From Sulfitobacter sp. W027 (lineage in GTDB: Bacteria; Pseudomonadota; Alphaproteobacteria; Rhodobacterales; Rhodobacteraceae): a stretch of 64,000 bases of DNA. Of this stretch, positions 61,540 to 64,000 are shown in pieces (position 1 is the stretch's first letter; each line of letters opens with the position of its first letter). The notes below the pieces were generated by a model, which did no database searches, was not told the DNA's origin, and saw nothing but the letters and a program-made list of their open reading frames with translations. Location of the stretch: positions 2,233,501 through 2,297,500 of the forward strand of contig NZ_CP083564.1 in the NCBI RefSeq assembly GCF_025143985.1, given 5' to 3'. The translations under genes were made by a program, and so were the position numbers.

Positions 61540-62655
61540 TTAAAACTCGACGACCGCGCGGATAGATTCACCTTTGTGCATCAGCTCGAAGCCTTCGTTG
61601 ATCTGATCCAACGTCAACTTGTGGGTGATCATCGGGTCGATCTCGATCTTGCCGTTCATGTACCAGTCAACGATCTTAGGCACGTCCGTCCGCCCTTTGG
61701 CCCCGCCAAAGGCGGTCCCGCGCCAAACACGCCCCGTCACCAGTTGGAATGGCCGCGTGGAAATCTCGGCCCCCGCAGGTGCCACACCGATGATGATGCT
61801 CTCGCCCCAACCCTTATGCGCACATTCCAGCGCGTCGCGCATGACCTTGGTGTTGCCGGTCGCGTCAAAAGAATAATCCGCGCCGCCTTTGGTTACTTCG
61901 ACCAGATGCGCCACCAAATCGCCTTCGACGTTTTTCGGGTTCACAAAATCGGTCATCCCGAAATAGCGCCCGACCTCTTCCTTGTCGTCGTTGAGGTCCA
62001 CGCCCACGATCTGATCCGCCCCCGCCATCCGCAAACCTTGGATCACGTTGAGCCCGATACCACCCAGCCCAAAGACCACGCAACGCGCGCCCAATTCGAC
62101 CTTGGCCGTGTTGATCACCGCACCGATGCCCGTGGTGACGCCGCAGCCGATATAGCAAATTTTGTCGAAAGGCGCGTCTTTACGCACCTTGGCCAGCGCG
62201 ATTTCCGGCACCACGGTGTGGTTGGCGAAGGTCGAACAGCCCATGTAATGGTGGATCGGCGTGCCATCGAGCATGGAAAACCGCGTTGTGCCATCGGGCA
62301 GCAGGCCCTGGCCTTGGGTCACGCGAATTTTTTGGCAGAGGTTGGTTTTGCCGCTCAGACAGTATTCGCACTCGCGGCACTCGGGTGTGTAGAGCGGGAT
62401 CACATGGTCGCCCGGCTCCAGCGTGGTCACGCCTTCGCCGACTTCCAACACCACGCCCGCGCCTTCGTGACCAAGGATCGCGGGGAAGATGCCTTCGGGA
62501 TCATCGCCCGAGCGGGTGAATTCGTCGGTGTGGCACAGGCCAGTCGCCTTGATCTCGACCAAGACCTCGCCGCGCTTCGGCCCTTCGAGGTTGACCTCCA
62601 TGATTTCAAGCGGTTTGCCAGCTTCGACAGCGACGGCGGCACGGGTTCTCATCAT
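61540..62655 (-). CDS. S-(hydroxymethyl)glutathione dehydrogenase / class III ADH
   Basis: A 371-residue zinc-dependent dehydrogenase for glutathione-dependent formaldehyde oxidation. The catalytic Zn ligands lie in GLCHTDEF, GHEGAG and the later Cys (YIGCGVTTG). The structural zinc site has four cysteines in PECRECEYC and TNLC. The NAD fold has FGLGGIGLNVIQG. It is the usual size. Start ATG 62655 has GGAGAG. With sarcosine oxidase and the GFA protein it supports formaldehyde detoxification. Confidence 0.95.
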   Translation of the reverse strand: MMRTRAAVAVEAGKPLEIMEVNLEGPKRGEVLVEIKATGLCHTDEFTRSGDDPEGIFPAILGHEGAGVVLEVGEGVTTLEPGDHVIPLYTPECRECEYCLSGKTNLCQKIRVTQGQGLLPDGTTRFSMLDGTPIHHYMGCSTFANHTVVPEIALAKVRKDAPFDKICYIGCGVTTGIGAVINTAKVELGARCVVFGLGGIGLNVIQGLRMAGADQIVGVDLNDDKEEVGRYFGMTDFVNPKNVEGDLVAHLVEVTKGGADYSFDATGNTKVMRDALECAHKGWGESIIIGVAPAGAEISTRPFQLVTGRVWRGTAFGGAKGRTDVPKIVDWYMNGKIEIDPMITHKLTLDQINEGFELMHKGESIRAVVEF

Positions 62656-62706
62656 GGGTCTCTCCTTTGAGGTTAATCACTTGGTGCTATATGGAGCACG
62701 GCTGCA

Positions 62707-63006
62707 TCAAATGTCCATTTCTGAAAGCAGTGCTGCCCAAGATGCACCGTGCATGTCGCGGTCGTCTATCGCCCCTTGGATGCTGGGACGCGGCAGGCTG
62801 ATCTTGATCACATTCAGCGCGGCAATGTCGAAACGCTTGATCTCTTGGCTATTTGCCCCCAACCGCGCCGCGACCTTATCGGTGTCCAAACGGTCGCAAA
62901 CCGCGTCATAGGCCGCCTCTGAGCCGCAGAAAATATCGATGGTCAGCCAGAACGGTCCGGCGTTCTTGGAGCGGACCTTCTGAACGAGCGTGCCGAGTTG
63001 GGTCAT
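62707..63006 (-). CDS. DUF4387 family protein
   Basis: A 99-residue protein of the DUF4387 type (MTQLGTLVQKVRSKNAGPFWLTIDIFC...). It is nearly always next to DUF1446/AtuA-like proteins, as here, overlapping that gene by 4 bp. The pair is thought to act in breakdown of branched or isoprenoid acids, but biochemical proof is lacking. Confidence 0.88.
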   Translation of the reverse strand: MTQLGTLVQKVRSKNAGPFWLTIDIFCGSEAAYDAVCDRLDTDKVAARLGANSQEIKRFDIAALNVIKISLPRPSIQGAIDDRDMHGASWAALLSEMDI

Positions 63007-64000
63007 GTCTCAACCACCTCCAGCGTAAAGGCCTGCATGGGATCGTCGAGCGTCAGAACGTGATGCAGAGCAAACTCATAGACCGCCCCGCGCGGCATCT
63101 CCGCAGGAGAGAAGGGAAAGGCAAAGGTCGGCTGTTCTTCGTCACGGGTCAGCGGATGGTGCAGCAGATAGGGATTCAGCATTTTGCCCAACTCATCGGC
63201 CAGCGCGGCCGTTTCTGCCGTAACGATGGCCATCACGCCCACCTCAACCGGTGCGGCTTCGCGGGCCTCAAGATCGCCGAAGCTGGCGTTTTGCCCAATC
63301 AAGCGCAGCTCAATCGAATAGCTGTCAGGCGGCGCGTCGAGCCGTTGGCCCGCCTTCTCCAAGCATTTCGCGGTGATGTCATCGGCCCAAGTCTGCGCGT
63401 TGGCAACGTAATGCGCGTCACGCAAGAGCACCATGAGCACGGTCTGATAGCCCGCAACCCGCGCCCCTTCGAGCTTAACGGTATATTCATCCGACGGCAC
63501 CCAACGCGCGCCGCTGACATGAACGCGGCTGTCGTCCAAAGCGCGGTAGAGCGCGCGGGTGACATCCAGATGGCCACCGGGCTCATAGAGGATGAAAGGG
63601 TCGGAATTTTCATAGAGCATATGTGCTGAGACGGTATGCGGCGTGGCATGCGCCCCGTCAGCCAAGGGATGAATAACGAAGCCGCCTGCATCGTCAAACT
63701 CAACCATCAGCACGCCCGATTGTGGGTTGCTGGCGCAAAGCGCGCCGCATTCGCCGATCTTGGCCGCGTGCCATGCCGCACCTGCGTCGATGCCCATTTG
63801 CAGCGGCAGAGCTGCGATGATCGCCGTGTCGGTGGTCCGCCCGCAGATGATAACTTCCGCCCCGGTCTCCAGCGCCGTCGCCACCTGTTCGGCCCCGGCC
63901 AGCGCCACGATATTGGTGCAGGCACGGATGCCGTCGGCGTCGATCTCCGGCGCGCCGGACAGCGCGGTGATACGGCCCTCGGTGAAGGCCTGCGCGGTTT
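63003..64000 (-). CDS. AtuA/DUF1446 family protein, 5' end outside window
   Basis: Only the C-terminal 332 codons are inside the window; the frame runs open through the right edge, so the start is not visible. The protein shows the AtuA-like sequence VIICGRTTDTAIIAALPLQMG, VKLEGARVAGYQTVLMVLLRDAHY and SYSIELRLIGQNASFG. AtuA is named for acyclic terpene utilisation in Pseudomonas, but most homologues belong to other acid pathways. It is coupled to DUF4387. Confidence 0.87.
   Translation of the reverse strand, partial: TAQAFTEGRITALSGAPEIDADGIRACTNIVALAGAEQVATALETGAEVIICGRTTDTAIIAALPLQMGIDAGAAWHAAKIGECGALCASNPQSGVLMVEFDDAGGFVIHPLADGAHATPHTVSAHMLYENSDPFILYEPGGHLDVTRALYRALDDSRVHVSGARWVPSDEYTVKLEGARVAGYQTVLMVLLRDAHYVANAQTWADDITAKCLEKAGQRLDAPPDSYSIELRLIGQNASFGDLEAREAAPVEVGVMAIVTAETAALADELGKMLNPYLLHHPLTRDEEQPTFAFPFSPAEMPRGAVYEFALHHVLTLDDPMQAFTLEVVET

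Overview
The window looks like chromosome from a marine Rhodobacterales bacterium (Roseobacter group, Sulfitobacter-like). It is GC-rich and almost fully coding. It carries a heterotetrameric sarcosine oxidase, a long PutA with a divergent Lrp-type regulator, a DUF6280 protein, TadE/TadG-like proteins and class III alcohol dehydrogenase. The assignment rests on gene content and protein style only; no search was run.

Layout. 1-6.8 kb: SDR oxidoreductase, YjbQ, small secreted proteins and the dnaG-rpoD pair. 6.9-14.2 kb: sarcosine oxidase soxBDAG, a PEP-mutase-like protein and glutamate dehydrogenase, a catabolic block for methylated amines and amino acids. 14.5-17.1 kb: three TadG/TadE-like envelope genes. 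17.1-19.8 kb: an ECF sigma factor with a putative membrane anti-sigma, a CpxP-like protein and a five-EF-hand protein, probably an envelope or metal sensing operon. 20-26.9 kb: DUF983, NUDIX, EamA transporter, lipocalin, aldo/keto reductase, MFS transporter and metG. 27-29.4 kb: an orphan PAS protein and an MHYT histidine kinase behind a CtrA-like site.

29.4-36.4 kb is a compact 7.0 kb integrative element in the 3' end of tRNA-Leu(UAA). The last 16 nt of the tRNA, including the encoded CCA, are duplicated at the far end. The element holds a P4-type tyrosine integrase, two translationally coupled paralogues of unknown function that share a perfect 97-bp repeat, an AlpA-like regulator, a string of overlapping small phage-type genes, a zinc-ribbon protein, and a secreted plus membrane-anchored pair of unknown genes. 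No capsid, primase or conjugation genes are visible. This is the part most likely to hold something undescribed.

36.5-64 kb is core or catabolic chromosome again: putR/putA, an M20 amidohydrolase, rhomboid protease, GFA protein, DUF2235 hydrolase, an orphan molybdenum hydroxylase large subunit, an ornithine-type decarboxylase with a divergent Lrp regulator, valS, a crotonase, two aminotransferases, an MsbA-like ABC exporter, a glycosyltransferase, ygfZ, efp, DUF6280, cobQ, adhC, and the start of a DUF4387/AtuA pair cut by the right edge. Sarcosine oxidase, the folate-binding YgfZ, the GFA protein and glutathione-dependent formaldehyde dehydrogenase together fit a one-carbon economy in which methyl groups are oxidised and formaldehyde is detoxified; that link is inference.
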